Positions 19,070 to 29,276 of a DNA stretch of 64,000 bases are shown piece by piece (position 1 is the stretch's first letter; each line of letters opens with the position of its first letter). The DNA is from an uncultured Flavobacteriaceae bacterium (lineage in GTDB: Bacteria; Bacteroidota; Bacteroidia; Flavobacteriales; Flavobacteriaceae). Location: NCBI GenBank assembly GCA_947487895.1, contig CANKYF010000012.1:62001-126000 (forward strand), in the 5' to 3' direction. The translations under genes were made by a program, and so were the position numbers. The notes beneath the pieces are model-generated. The model was not told the origin of the DNA, made no database searches, and was given only the letters and a program-made list of their open reading frames with translations.

Positions 19070-22000
19070 ATGAATAAAAAAATCATAATTTATTTAATTA
19101 GCTTACTTTTTGCTACGTCTAATTTATGGGCGCAAACAACTGCTATACCAGATACTATTTTCGAGAATTATTTAGAAACACATGATGCTAATGGAAATAT
19201 TGTAGATGTTGGTGATGATAATAGTTTAGGAGACGGGATTGAAAATAATGGCATAGTACTAACTAATAGAATTAATAATGCTTTAGTGTTAAGTATAAAT
19301 AATTTAGGAATTAACACACTTACAGGTATTGAAGATTTTAATAGTTTAGAAACATTAATTTGTAGTGGGAATAATTTGTCTGGTCTAGATATTTCAAATA
19401 GTTCTAATTTAAAATCCTTATTGTGTAGTTCTAATCAATTAGTAAACCTAGATATTAGTGCTAATACCAATTTAGAAGATTTAGATTGTTCTGATAACCA
19501 AATTTTAGCAATCGATGTTACAAACAATCTTTTATTAAAGAGTATTAATTGCTCTAATAATAGGATTTTAAGTATTGATGTAAATCAAAATACTGATTTA
19601 ACTTCTCTATCTATTTCTAATAATAGAATTAGTGTTTTAGAGGTAGGGAATAATCTAAATTTAGAAAGTTTATTTTGTGCCTCTAATCAAATCACAACAT
19701 TAGATTTAGCAATAAATACTTATTTAAAAGTATTAGATGTTGCAAATAATTCGCTCTCAAGTTTAGATTTAAGTACGATCAATACTATTGGCTGCCCAGA
19801 TCCGCAAACAGACCCTGTTACTATTTGTCAAGGAGCGTCTTCTATTAATGTGTCAAATAATAAACTAACGTCTTTAATTGTATCAAATAATTTTAATGAT
19901 TTAATCGCTTCATTTACTTCTGAAGGAAATCCAGATTTATTTTGTATTCAAATTGATTCTGGTTTTATTCCAAATTCTAACTGGATTAATGACGATTGGA
20001 CGTATTACTCTGAAACTATTTGTACAGATATTTATACTTATGTGCCTGATGATAATTTTGAGCAAGCATTAATAAACTTGTCTTTAGATGACGTGTTAGA
20101 TAATCTAGTTTTAACATCAAATATCAGTGCAGTAATTACTCTAAATGTATCGAATTTAAATATTAATAACCTTATTGGTATTGAGGATTTTACAGCTTTG
20201 CAAACACTTAATTGTAGTTTGAATAATATTGAAGACTTAGATATTTTAAATAATACTGCTTTAATAAACTTTAATGGCTCTAGTAATAGTTTAACCTCAC
20301 TTGATTTAAGCAGTAATATAAATTTAACGATTATTGATGTTTCCAATAATTCTTTAGATACATTAGATTTAAGTGGTAACCTTTCATTAGTAGACTTAAA
20401 TTGTACTAGCAATAATATTAAATCTTTAAATTTAAGTAATCATACTGCAGTTACAAATTTTAATTGTTCCTCTAATGACTTAGAAGTATTAAATATTGCA
20501 AATGGGCAAAATGGAAATTTAGCAAATTTTACTGCAACAAATAACCCAAATCTGTCTTGTATTGAGACTGATACTGGTGTAGTGCCAATAGGTGTAAATT
20601 GGAATATTGATGCAACTGCATCATATGCTGTAAATTGTGGTACATATATCCCAGATAATAATTTTGAGCAAGCTTTAATAGATTTAGGTCTTGATACCGC
20701 ACCATTAAATAATTATGTGCCTACGGCCAATATTAATTCCGAAACAAATTTAAATGTTAGTGGTTATAACATTGTTGATTTAACAGGAATTCAAGACTTT
20801 ACAGCACTACAAGTTTTTAATTGTTCTAATAATATTATCGAAGAATTAAATCTTACAGCAAATGCAGCATTAACAAGTATAGTGTGTAACAATAATGCTT
20901 TAGAATTTGTTGATATTAGGAATGGAAATAATACGAATACAACAGTATTCAATGCAACAAATAACCCTAACCTGTTTTGTATAAATGTAGATGCAGCTGT
21001 AATAGGTAATATTCCTGGAGGTTGGATGATTGATGATCTCATTGCAAACTATAATTTTGATTGTGAGAACAATAGATATTCACCAATTCTGGATGATAAC
21101 TTTGAACAAGCTTTAATAGATTTGGGTATAGACTCAGGTCCTTTAGACGATCAGGTGTTAACAGCCAATATAGAATATTTAACATCACTAAATGTGAGTG
21201 GTAAAAATATTGAAAGCCTTGATGGTATTAAGGCTTTTTTATCACTTGTAGAATTAGATTGTAGCAATAACTATTTAGATGAATTAGATGTTAGTGCAAT
21301 GGTTAACTTAGAAAATTTGTTCTGTGGTTCAAATTACTTTTTAACCAATGATGTATCTAATACAAATGGTTTATTAAACCTAACTGGCACGGTAAACTTA
21401 ACTGAGTTGTTTTGTGCAAATAATAATTTAGCAGATTTAGACATATCGTTAAATACTAATTTAGAAATTCTTGATTGTTCTAATAACAATATAACAAACT
21501 TAGACATAAGTAATAATACTAATTTAATTGAAGTTAATTGTGACAATAATAAAATTTCAAACTTTATAAATTATACTAGTAATAATTCAACTTTAAGTAT
21601 AATAAGTTGTAACAATAACGAACTTTCAAATTTAGTAGTTAATAGATGTTTAGTATTAAATACATTAAATTGTAGAAGTAACAATTTAAGCTTACTTAAT
21701 ATAAGTTCAAATGGAGCTTTAGAAATTTTAGATTTTTCTGATAACGAATTATCTGATGTTAATTTTTCTGCAAATACTAACTTAATAGTGCTTTCAGGTT
21801 CTCAAAATCAGATAACAGAGATAGATGATTTATCTTCTAATGTTTTGGAAAGTTTAATTTTAGATAATAACGAAATCAATCAATTAAATACCGTACTAAA
21901 TACAATACCGTCAATTAAATATTTATCTGTAAGTAATAATCGACTTACAGATTTGAATGTAAGTAATAATAATAATCTAATAGAGTTAAATGTTAGTAAT

Positions 22001-24484
22001 AATGACCTTGTTAACTTACTGTTACCAACTAATATAAATCTTCTAAAAACGCTTAACTGCAGTGATAATGAAATAGCAGGTGATTTAGATTTAACAAGTA
22101 TGGGTATAAGTACCTGCCCAACAAAAAACCAAAATAACCCTTTAGATTTTTGCCCAGAGACTATAACTATTAATGTATCTGGTAATCAATTAGAGTTTGT
22201 TAATATTCAAAACGGAGTTAATATAGACATATCAAGTTTATCAGCAACAAATAATCCTAATTTAACCTGTATTCAAGTTGATGATGTAAATAACATTGGA
22301 GACAATTGGATTAAGGATGCTACTACTGAATATAGTTTAGACTGTAGATTTGGTGAAACATATGTGCCTGATGATAATTTTGAACAAGTACTAATTACAA
22401 TGGGCTATGATATTGGAGCTCTAGATGATTATGTTCCTACAGCTAATATAGAAGTCTTAATAGCGCTAGATATTAGTGGTAATAATATATTAGACCTAAC
22501 AGGAATAGAAGATTTTACTGCATTACAGAATTTAAATTGTTCAAATAATACCTTGAGTACAATTGATATAAGTAGCAATACTGAATTGATTGAAATAAAT
22601 TGTTCAAGTAATGCATTAGAGGTTTTAGATCTTACAGAGAATCCTAATACTACTAACGTTAATATTGCCGATAATGCATTCTCAGAATTTGATGTTAGTT
22701 TAATCCCAACACTTCAAATTTTTAACTGTGATGGTAACAATTTAGTAGAATTAGATTTTAGGTCAAATAGTGCTTTAAGCAATTTAAGTTGTGCTTTAAA
22801 TCAATTAGAAGTTTTGAACTTACAAAACGGACAGAATCCAAGTTTATTAAATTTAGATGCACAAAATAATGCAGATTTAAGCTGTATACAAACAGATAAT
22901 GGGACCATGCCAGGTGGAGTGTCTTGGTTAAAAGATGCTGCAACAGAATATGCTATAGATTGTCATTTTGGTGAAACATATGTTCCAGATGACAACTTTG
23001 AACAAGCTTTAATTGACTTAGGTTATGATGTAGAGCCTTTAGATGATTTTGTTCCAACTATGAATATTCAAAACCTAACATTTTTAAATATTTCTGGTAA
23101 GGATATTTCAGATTTAACTGGTATTGAAGATTTTGAACAGCTTGCAAATTTAAATTTTGAAGAAAACATAATAACCACTGTTGATTTAAGTAGTAATCTA
23201 AAGTTGATAAGTATTAATGTTAGAAATAATCAACTAACGGATTTAGATATTTCAAACCAACAAAACCTAAAGGTTTTAAATATTTCGGAAAATAGTTTTA
23301 CACAAATTGACTTAAATAGCAACTTGGAACTGATAGAATTAAATGTTTCAGGAAATGAATTTACTGCTTTGGATGTAAGCCTACTGATAGATTTAGAGAA
23401 ATTAAATTGTTCATCAAATCAATTGACAGAATTGGATGTAACTTTAAATACTAAATTAATAGAACTCTTTTGTTCATCAAACCTGTTTTTTCAAGACAAT
23501 CTAAATATACAAAATGGTACAAATGAAATTCTAGAAACATTTAATGCTTCAGGTAATCCCAATTTAGCCTGTATATTAGTTGATGATCCTGTAGTTGTTA
23601 TCACCAATGCTGGAGGTGTTTATGATAATTGGTTTAAAGATGCCACGGCTAACTACCAAATTGTTTGTGATGATGCAGATAACGACGGTGTAGCTAATAT
23701 TGATGATCTATGTCCTGGGACACCCTTTGGAGAACCTGTAGATTTGTTTGGATGTAGATATTCAATTTTACCAGAAGATAATTTTACCATTTTAATTACT
23801 GGGGAAACATGTTTGAATAATAATGATGGAAAAATTAATATTATTACTAAAGAGTTTTATGAATACAAAGCGAGTTTAATAGGAGATGATTTTGATAAAG
23901 ATTTCACATTTACAAACGAAATAGATATTCTAAATTTACTTGCCGGAGTTTATAGATTATGTATTACTTCAGAAGAATTACCAAATTTTGAGCGTTGCTT
24001 TGATGTAGTAATTAATCACCCAGAGAATTTAGAAGTCATTACAGATAAAAGAACGAACGAAAAGGAAATAAATATAACCATGTCTGGTAGTTCTAACTAT
24101 ACTATAAATTTTAATGGTTTAGAATTTACTACCAATGAATCTGAAATTACGTTGCAATTAGAAAATGGCAAGAATACGATTAAAATTTCTACAGACCTAC
24201 CTTGCCAAGGGGTTCATGAGGAGAGTATTTTAGTATTAGAAAACATATTTGTTTATCCAAATCCATTTAATGATAAAGCTAATATATACTTAGGTCATTT
24301 AGAAAAAGAAAATATTGAGATTAATATTTATTCTTTTTTAGGACAGTTAGTTTATTCTGAAAAAGCTAAAAATTTAGCAAATGGGACTATTATTCTAGAT
24401 ACGCATAATTTTTCTTCTGGAATGTATACAGTTTTTATTAAAACAAAAGGATCTATTGCTACTTTTAAAATTGTGAAAAAATGA
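19070..24484 (+). CDS. Giant leucine-rich-repeat T9SS surface protein
   Basis: An 1804-residue exported protein with a signal peptide ending in LWAQ. It has six tandem modules. Modules 2-6 begin near residues 323, 523, 669, 1096 and 1302 with VPDDNFEQALIDLG-like starts, continue with DLTGIEDFTALQ and 21-residue-type repeats LxxLNCSNNxLxxLDIS, and end in a cap like NNPNLSCIQTD...W.KDAT.EY.LDC. A thrombospondin type 3-like calcium segment DADNDGVANIDDLCPG lies near residue 1533. The T9SS type A signal starts near residue 1727 (VYPNPFNDKANIYLG). Likely an adhesin or binding protein. The ATGA overlap couples it to the lipoprotein gene. Confidence 0.85.
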   Translation: MNKKIIIYLISLLFATSNLWAQTTAIPDTIFENYLETHDANGNIVDVGDDNSLGDGIENNGIVLTNRINNALVLSINNLGINTLTGIEDFNSLETLICSGNNLSGLDISNSSNLKSLLCSSNQLVNLDISANTNLEDLDCSDNQILAIDVTNNLLLKSINCSNNRILSIDVNQNTDLTSLSISNNRISVLEVGNNLNLESLFCASNQITTLDLAINTYLKVLDVANNSLSSLDLSTINTIGCPDPQTDPVTICQGASSINVSNNKLTSLIVSNNFNDLIASFTSEGNPDLFCIQIDSGFIPNSNWINDDWTYYSETICTDIYTYVPDDNFEQALINLSLDDVLDNLVLTSNISAVITLNVSNLNINNLIGIEDFTALQTLNCSLNNIEDLDILNNTALINFNGSSNSLTSLDLSSNINLTIIDVSNNSLDTLDLSGNLSLVDLNCTSNNIKSLNLSNHTAVTNFNCSSNDLEVLNIANGQNGNLANFTATNNPNLSCIETDTGVVPIGVNWNIDATASYAVNCGTYIPDNNFEQALIDLGLDTAPLNNYVPTANINSETNLNVSGYNIVDLTGIQDFTALQVFNCSNNIIEELNLTANAALTSIVCNNNALEFVDIRNGNNTNTTVFNATNNPNLFCINVDAAVIGNIPGGWMIDDLIANYNFDCENNRYSPILDDNFEQALIDLGIDSGPLDDQVLTANIEYLTSLNVSGKNIESLDGIKAFLSLVELDCSNNYLDELDVSAMVNLENLFCGSNYFLTNDVSNTNGLLNLTGTVNLTELFCANNNLADLDISLNTNLEILDCSNNNITNLDISNNTNLIEVNCDNNKISNFINYTSNNSTLSIISCNNNELSNLVVNRCLVLNTLNCRSNNLSLLNISSNGALEILDFSDNELSDVNFSANTNLIVLSGSQNQITEIDDLSSNVLESLILDNNEINQLNTVLNTIPSIKYLSVSNNRLTDLNVSNNNNLIELNVSNNDLVNLLLPTNINLLKTLNCSDNEIAGDLDLTSMGISTCPTKNQNNPLDFCPETITINVSGNQLEFVNIQNGVNIDISSLSATNNPNLTCIQVDDVNNIGDNWIKDATTEYSLDCRFGETYVPDDNFEQVLITMGYDIGALDDYVPTANIEVLIALDISGNNILDLTGIEDFTALQNLNCSNNTLSTIDISSNTELIEINCSSNALEVLDLTENPNTTNVNIADNAFSEFDVSLIPTLQIFNCDGNNLVELDFRSNSALSNLSCALNQLEVLNLQNGQNPSLLNLDAQNNADLSCIQTDNGTMPGGVSWLKDAATEYAIDCHFGETYVPDDNFEQALIDLGYDVEPLDDFVPTMNIQNLTFLNISGKDISDLTGIEDFEQLANLNFEENIITTVDLSSNLKLISINVRNNQLTDLDISNQQNLKVLNISENSFTQIDLNSNLELIELNVSGNEFTALDVSLLIDLEKLNCSSNQLTELDVTLNTKLIELFCSSNLFFQDNLNIQNGTNEILETFNASGNPNLACILVDDPVVVITNAGGVYDNWFKDATANYQIVCDDADNDGVANIDDLCPGTPFGEPVDLFGCRYSILPEDNFTILITGETCLNNNDGKINIITKEFYEYKASLIGDDFDKDFTFTNEIDILNLLAGVYRLCITSEELPNFERCFDVVINHPENLEVITDKRTNEKEINITMSGSSNYTINFNGLEFTTNESEITLQLENGKNTIKISTDLPCQGVHEESILVLENIFVYPNPFNDKANIYLGHLEKENIEINIYSFLGQLVYSEKAKNLANGTIILDTHNFSSGMYTVFIKTKGSIATFKIVKK

Positions 24485-25185
24485 AAAATATAATATATAG
24501 AGTATGCTTTGTGCTTTTATGTTGTGGGTGTAGTGGTTCATCTGGAAGTATTGACGTTGATGAAGGAAATCCTGATGAAAACCCAGATACTAATATTGAG
24601 CTAAAAGTTAGCCTGCAATTTCCGCATGAAAATGGTTTATGTAATATAGGAGCTAATCTTACACCTACTGAAAGTACTGTGTTTTTTGAATGGGAAGCCA
24701 GTAAAATTGCCGAGAGTTATACTATTTATATAACGAATCTAATTGATGGTTCTAAAATTGAAGATAATACTAGTGAGGATAAAATTGGTATTTTGTTGGA
24801 CAGAGCAACACCATATTCTTGGTATGTAGAATCTAAAGCAGGTTCTAAAACGGTTGATAGTGATACATGGAAATTTTATAATTCTGGACCTGGTGTAGAA
24901 ACCTATGCGCCATTTCCAGCTACAATTAATTCACCAAGTATGGCGGCTTCATTATCATCTGGAACTATTTCGCTAAGATGGACAGGAAATGATGTTGATA
25001 ATGATATTCAAGGATATGATATTTATTTAGGAACAAATAATCCTCCAGAAATTCATACATCTGATGTCAATTCAGCAGACTTGGATGTAGTCCTAAACAC
25101 AGGAACATATTTTTGGAATGTAATTACAAAAGACACAGAAGGAAATACATCAGAATCTGGTATATATCAATTTAAAATAGAATAA
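24481..25185 (+). CDS. Lipoprotein with fibronectin type III-like domains
   Basis: A 234-residue protein whose N-terminus ends in LLCCGCSG, a lipobox, so it is lipid-anchored. Two beta-sandwich repeats follow: about residues 42-130 (FFEWEASKIAESYTIYIT ... YSWYVESKAG) and 140-234 (ISLRWTGNDVDNDIQGYDIYLG ... YFWNVITKD), a fibronectin III-like pattern. The start ATG overlaps the stop of the LRR gene by 4 bases (ATGA), so translation is coupled and the two proteins may work together on the surface. It is the last gene of the block, ending at a strong terminator. Confidence 0.75.
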   Translation: MKNIIYRVCFVLLCCGCSGSSGSIDVDEGNPDENPDTNIELKVSLQFPHENGLCNIGANLTPTESTVFFEWEASKIAESYTIYITNLIDGSKIEDNTSEDKIGILLDRATPYSWYVESKAGSKTVDSDTWKFYNSGPGVETYAPFPATINSPSMAASLSSGTISLRWTGNDVDNDIQGYDIYLGTNNPPEIHTSDVNSADLDVVLNTGTYFWNVITKDTEGNTSESGIYQFKIE

Positions 25186-25187
25186 AA

Positions 25188-25214
25188 AAAACCTGATATT
25201 TAATATCAGGTTTT
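25188..25214. terminator. Bidirectional terminator
   Basis: A 13-bp perfect stem AAAACCTGATATT / AATATCAGGTTTT around a single T. It sits between two convergent genes (the lipoprotein on + and the 422-residue protein on -) and gives A/T tracts on both strands. Confidence 0.85.
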
Positions 25215-25235
25215 AATATAATATGAATTTTTGAT

Positions 25236-26504
25236 TTAGCTTTTCTTTAATTGCTTTTTAATTTTTGCAATAGCGTTTTCTATAGATTTTTCAGGCTCTA
25301 TTATATTATACTCTCCCCAAAATTTTGGATCTGAGAAACCAGAAGCTTGATCTGTTAATATCGTTGAAGGACGCAACATTTGGTTTTTTAGTTTAGCAAA
25401 TTTAGTATCTTGTATTTCCCAGTCAGTCACAGCCATTTCACTATTTAAGGTGTATACACTGTTAAACAACTTTCCTTTCCAGTTAACTTTAAAAGATAAA
25501 GAGATATTACTGTATGCGTAATGCCATTTACCATTTTGAGTTCTATAATTTACTCTATAACTAGCTTTTGTAGGGTGTACATCAACTTTTCTAGGCTTTT
25601 TTCTAACAAACATTTGGCTAGATAAGTCCTTGTTTTCAACATTTAAGCTATAAACAGCATTGGTTAATGCCTTCGTTTCTGCATCAATGTATAGCTTACC
25701 ATAGTAAAGAGGTGTTTTTATAAAACCATTTTGTTTAAAGTTTACAACATAAACTAGTTTTTTATTGATATTGGTAGACTTACCAAATGTGAATACATAA
25801 TTATCTATATCTTCTTTTTCAAATATGAATTCAGGATATTTAACTAAATCTGTATATAAATTACTAAAAGGACCTCCTTGTAGTTTTAATGCTAACGTAT
25901 CTAAACGATCATAATTAGTGTTTTTTCTAGCTTTTACTAATTCAATATTATCTTTTTTGTAGGTTGAATATGGTTGCTTATGAATTTTAACTACAGCTTC
26001 AGAAAGTGAGGCGTTTTTACGTCTTTTCTTAATAGTTTCTCTATAGAATGCAGTCATTAAAGTATTATTGTTGTTATACAAAGTCCCTTTTTTACTCAAG
26101 GTTTCCAATACAAGATCTTTTGCATCTCCTGTTTTTACAACAACATTAATAGCTTCTAAATTGGTAACAGCAGCTGTTAAAGCTATTTTAGACTTTCCAT
26201 TTAAAGAAGCAATACTAACTTCTTTTTTCTCATAACCTAAATGATTAATAATAACAGTACCTTTAGCATGCTCAATAGGAACTTTTAAAAGAAATTCTCC
26301 ATCTATATTAGATACCGTACTTATGTTAGTATCTTTTATTAGTAGGTCTGTAAAAACTAATCTGTCTTTAGTGTTTTCATCAATTACAATTCCCTTAATT
26401 TCTAAAAAATTCGATATTTCCTGAGCCATAGTTTGATTAACCTGACAAATAGAAAATAAGCATATGAAAATAAAGGAAGAAATGAAATTACGTTTTGTTT
26501 TCAT
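25236..26504 (-). CDS. CarboxypepD-regulatory-like outer-membrane-associated protein
   Basis: A 422-residue exported protein with a signal peptide of about 27 residues ending in TMAQE. Residues 32-120 are a CarboxypepD_reg-like beta-sandwich (IKGIVIDENTKDRLVFTDLLIKDTNIST, HLGYEKKEVSI), the same domain that precedes TonB-dependent receptors. The rest has LMTAFYRETIKKRRKNASLSEAVV and beta strands as in the DUF5686-type or related family, but it lacks a plug and barrel of receptor size. Likely periplasmic or outer-membrane associated. Function unknown. No gene lies in the 167 bp upstream, which is AT-rich. Confidence 0.75.
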   Translation of the reverse strand: MKTKRNFISSFIFICLFSICQVNQTMAQEISNFLEIKGIVIDENTKDRLVFTDLLIKDTNISTVSNIDGEFLLKVPIEHAKGTVIINHLGYEKKEVSIASLNGKSKIALTAAVTNLEAINVVVKTGDAKDLVLETLSKKGTLYNNNNTLMTAFYRETIKKRRKNASLSEAVVKIHKQPYSTYKKDNIELVKARKNTNYDRLDTLALKLQGGPFSNLYTDLVKYPEFIFEKEDIDNYVFTFGKSTNINKKLVYVVNFKQNGFIKTPLYYGKLYIDAETKALTNAVYSLNVENKDLSSQMFVRKKPRKVDVHPTKASYRVNYRTQNGKWHYAYSNISLSFKVNWKGKLFNSVYTLNSEMAVTDWEIQDTKFAKLKNQMLRPSTILTDQASGFSDPKFWGEYNIIEPEKSIENAIAKIKKQLKKS

Positions 26505-26671
26505 GACTTAAAAATTTGGTGTTTAAGGTTAAATTTTTAATAAGATACGAAAAAACAACTAAAAAAACATAGGTTTTAACTAGGCTTTTAACATTTGTAT
26601 AGTAAATGTTTAATTTTATCTATTAAAGTTTTTAGACAAAAAAGTATTAAAAAACAAAAATATATAAGAGT

Positions 26672-27367
26672 TTAATTTTTAACAAACTGTATATAGGTTT
26701 TAGAATTTGATAAAATTATAAAATAGTTCCCAGGTCTTAATTTTTCTATATCTACAAGACTATTATTAGAAATATGTCCTTTAAGTATCTCTATACCTAA
26801 ATTATTGAAAATATAAAAAGACTCTGTATTATCTATACCAGAAATTTTAATGAAATTACTTGATGGGTTTGGGTATATTTTTACCTTGTTACTATAATAC
26901 TTATTTGTGTTTAAACTTTGATTTGTGGAACGCTCATATGTAAAATGCGTGTTATTTTCGCGTTCTCCCCAATCTAGCATCTTAATATCAATATAGATAT
27001 CATCAGTGATTAAATGAAGCACCATATCTCTACCAACAGAATTAGGAGGTCTAGAAACGGTGCTCAACCATGTATCAAATGTTAGATTGTTTAAATCTGA
27101 AGTGGTCCCGTAAGCCCATTCTGTACCTATAGGGCTGTTAGATGCCATACTAGTTTCTTGAGCTATATTAAATAACCCTTGAATGTTTGCTCTTGTTATC
27201 CAAACATTATCAGTAATTCGGTCTTGATTTCCTTCTAATGTCCAGATAGCACCTGCAGATTTACTAAAAGTAATTTTTGGACCTGTCCAAATAGTTTGAG
27301 CTTGAGAATAGAAAGTGCCTGAAAGTACTATTAAACAAATAAAAACTGCTTTTTTTAAAAATGTCAT
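26672..27367 (-). CDS. T9SS sorting-domain protein of the peroxidase locus
   Basis: A 231-residue exported protein, with a signal peptide ending in YSQAQ. The domain at residues 25-150 (TIWTGPKITFSKSAG ... DNVWITRANIQGLFN ... YIDIKMLDWGER) is one I recall in several Bacteroidota surface proteins, probably a beta-sandwich. From about residue 163 it carries a T9SS type A signal (KIYPNPSSNFIKI, IFNNLGIEIL, LRPGNYFIIL). It begins 3 bp downstream of the peroxidase stop, so the two are co-transcribed and the proteins may act together outside the cell. Confidence 0.8.
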   Translation of the reverse strand: MTFLKKAVFICLIVLSGTFYSQAQTIWTGPKITFSKSAGAIWTLEGNQDRITDNVWITRANIQGLFNIAQETSMASNSPIGTEWAYGTTSDLNNLTFDTWLSTVSRPPNSVGRDMVLHLITDDIYIDIKMLDWGERENNTHFTYERSTNQSLNTNKYYSNKVKIYPNPSSNFIKISGIDNTESFYIFNNLGIEILKGHISNNSLVDIEKLRPGNYFIILSNSKTYIQFVKN

Positions 27368-27370
27368 CTC

Positions 27371-29197
27371 TTAATATGATTGATCTGTTAGAGTTTTCAT
27401 AAAAGCAATAATAGCGTTCATTTCATTTTTTTCTAATTCTAATGGATCTGATGGTAGCGTTTGATATGGTACATCTAACCCAATACCTTGACCACCACCT
27501 AAATTATAGAATTCAAGTACCTGTTCTAAAGTCTCAAAAACACCATTATGCATGTAAGGCGCAGTTAATTCAATATTTCTAACTGTAGATGTTTTGAAAA
27601 ATCCTCGTTTCTCCTCAACTTCATAAGGATAAAAAAGTCCTGGATCATCGTCTAAAACAGGTTTCTTGAAATTAGCTGTTTTGGTTACACCTAGATTTTC
27701 AAATTCAGTTTCATCAAATTTGGGAGGAACTGTACCATGAAAAGTAGGAGGGAAGTGACATGTTGCACAAGCTGCTTTTCCCATAAATAGATTAAAGCCT
27801 AAGATTTCTTCTTCGGTTAGTGTATTCTCTAAATCTTGCATATTCCTATCAAATTTTGAATTGAAAGGTGTTAAACTTCTAATATAGGTGGCAATAGCGT
27901 TTCTCACATTACGGTTGTTTACATTACCAGCATATAAAGAATCAAATTGTATCTTATATTTAGGGTTATTTTTTACTTTCTCAGAGAATGTTTTTAAATC
28001 TATATGAAATTCATTCTTATTATTAGTAACACCAACTATTTGTCCTTCAAGCTCATCACCCCTACCATCATAAAAAAATGTTTTTTGATATACAGCATAA
28101 GAGAGCGTTGGACTATTTCTTTGTAGCGGTTTGCCATTTAATCCGATAGCTAATTTATTACCATCAGTAAATGCTTTTTCTTTAATATGGCATGTTGCAC
28201 AACTCACAGTACCAGGACCAGATAAACTTTTGTCATTAAATAATGCTTCACCAAGAGCTATTCTTTCATTTGAAATTTCTGGTGAATGAGGAGGAGCAAA
28301 CATTTTTTTGTTAAAGAATGATTCTGAAAAAACATTTGTACTTGTTGGGCTTAAAGGTCTAGATTTACTTAGTTCTACCTTCCAGTCTTTTGCGATTTTA
28401 TTTATTAATTCTAGTTGTCTGTTGGTATGATATTTTATGAAAGAATAGCGATCAAAAGTATCAAAATCACCTTTTTCGAGAGTTTGTATACAATTATTAA
28501 TTTCGTCAAACCAATTATTATATAACTCAGAATTATTAAAAGAGGTTTTGTATAACGAAATTATATGTTGAATAGATTCATAATTATAGATAGCCTCTTT
28601 TAGCGAATTAGCAAGCATTGGCGAATCAAATCCTGTAATACCCTTTGTGGCAATATTTACAATGGCATCTCGTATCATTTTTAAATGATGACGATCATAT
28701 TGTCTATAAATAGCATGGTTTTTACGTATATATGGTATTCTTACTTGTAGATAATTATATACTCTGTATAGTTCTTTGTTAGGTATACTATCTTCACCAT
28801 ATAAATATTCTTCTAGAACTTGATAGCTTTTAGGTTTTAGTTTTTTTATGTCTGTGTAATCATCAATTTCTACTTTAAGTAAATTAGGACCATTCATTGA
28901 TAAATAATTTTCATAATCATAAGCTATTAACAATGGTTCTAGCTTTTTATACCACTTTCTACTTTCTAAAAAGTAGGCTTGGTTTATGCTAAGAGTATTA
29001 GTAGTATCAACCTTTTTTATGTAATAACTTGCACTATCCAATGTTTGAAAATAATAAGCTCTTATATCTTCATTGAACATAGACTCAGTACTATTAGAAA
29101 TAGTTTTAGAAATTAGTTTTCCTTCTTGCTTTTTACATGAGAAGATGAAGAATAGCAAAAGAGTTACTAATGAAATTGATAATTTATATAGTTTCAT
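27371..29197 (-). CDS. Dihaem cytochrome c peroxidase lipoprotein with N-terminal helical domain
   Basis: A 608-residue protein with lipobox FIFSCKK. Two c-type haem motifs are CATCH near residues 333 and 477, in contexts SCATCHIKEKAFTDG and ACATCHFPPTFHG, as in CcpA/MauG peroxidases. The C-terminal region YMHNGVFETLEQVLEFYN is also typical. Residues 30-300 form a long helical extension with NGPNLLKVE and YQVLEEYLYGE, resembling the imelysin-like domain seen in Bacteroidota MauG-like proteins (inference). It reduces peroxide or oxidises a partner in the periplasm. It is co-transcribed with the downstream T9SS gene. Confidence 0.87.
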   Translation of the reverse strand: MKLYKLSISLVTLLLFFIFSCKKQEGKLISKTISNSTESMFNEDIRAYYFQTLDSASYYIKKVDTTNTLSINQAYFLESRKWYKKLEPLLIAYDYENYLSMNGPNLLKVEIDDYTDIKKLKPKSYQVLEEYLYGEDSIPNKELYRVYNYLQVRIPYIRKNHAIYRQYDRHHLKMIRDAIVNIATKGITGFDSPMLANSLKEAIYNYESIQHIISLYKTSFNNSELYNNWFDEINNCIQTLEKGDFDTFDRYSFIKYHTNRQLELINKIAKDWKVELSKSRPLSPTSTNVFSESFFNKKMFAPPHSPEISNERIALGEALFNDKSLSGPGTVSCATCHIKEKAFTDGNKLAIGLNGKPLQRNSPTLSYAVYQKTFFYDGRGDELEGQIVGVTNNKNEFHIDLKTFSEKVKNNPKYKIQFDSLYAGNVNNRNVRNAIATYIRSLTPFNSKFDRNMQDLENTLTEEEILGFNLFMGKAACATCHFPPTFHGTVPPKFDETEFENLGVTKTANFKKPVLDDDPGLFYPYEVEEKRGFFKTSTVRNIELTAPYMHNGVFETLEQVLEFYNLGGGQGIGLDVPYQTLPSDPLELEKNEMNAIIAFMKTLTDQSY

Positions 29198-29226
29198 TGT
29201 TTGGATATTTAGAAATCATTTTAAAC

Positions 29227-29254
29227 CAAAAAAGGTTCCCCATAAAGAGGAACC
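29227..29254 (-). terminator. Terminator after the PhoX-like gene
   Basis: On the minus strand GGTTCC pairs with GGAACC in a short hairpin followed by six T. It separates the PhoX-like gene from the peroxidase gene, so the latter would depend on readthrough or its own promoter. Confidence 0.75.
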
Positions 29255-29276
29255 TAATTAGGTAACATTTTTTGTA

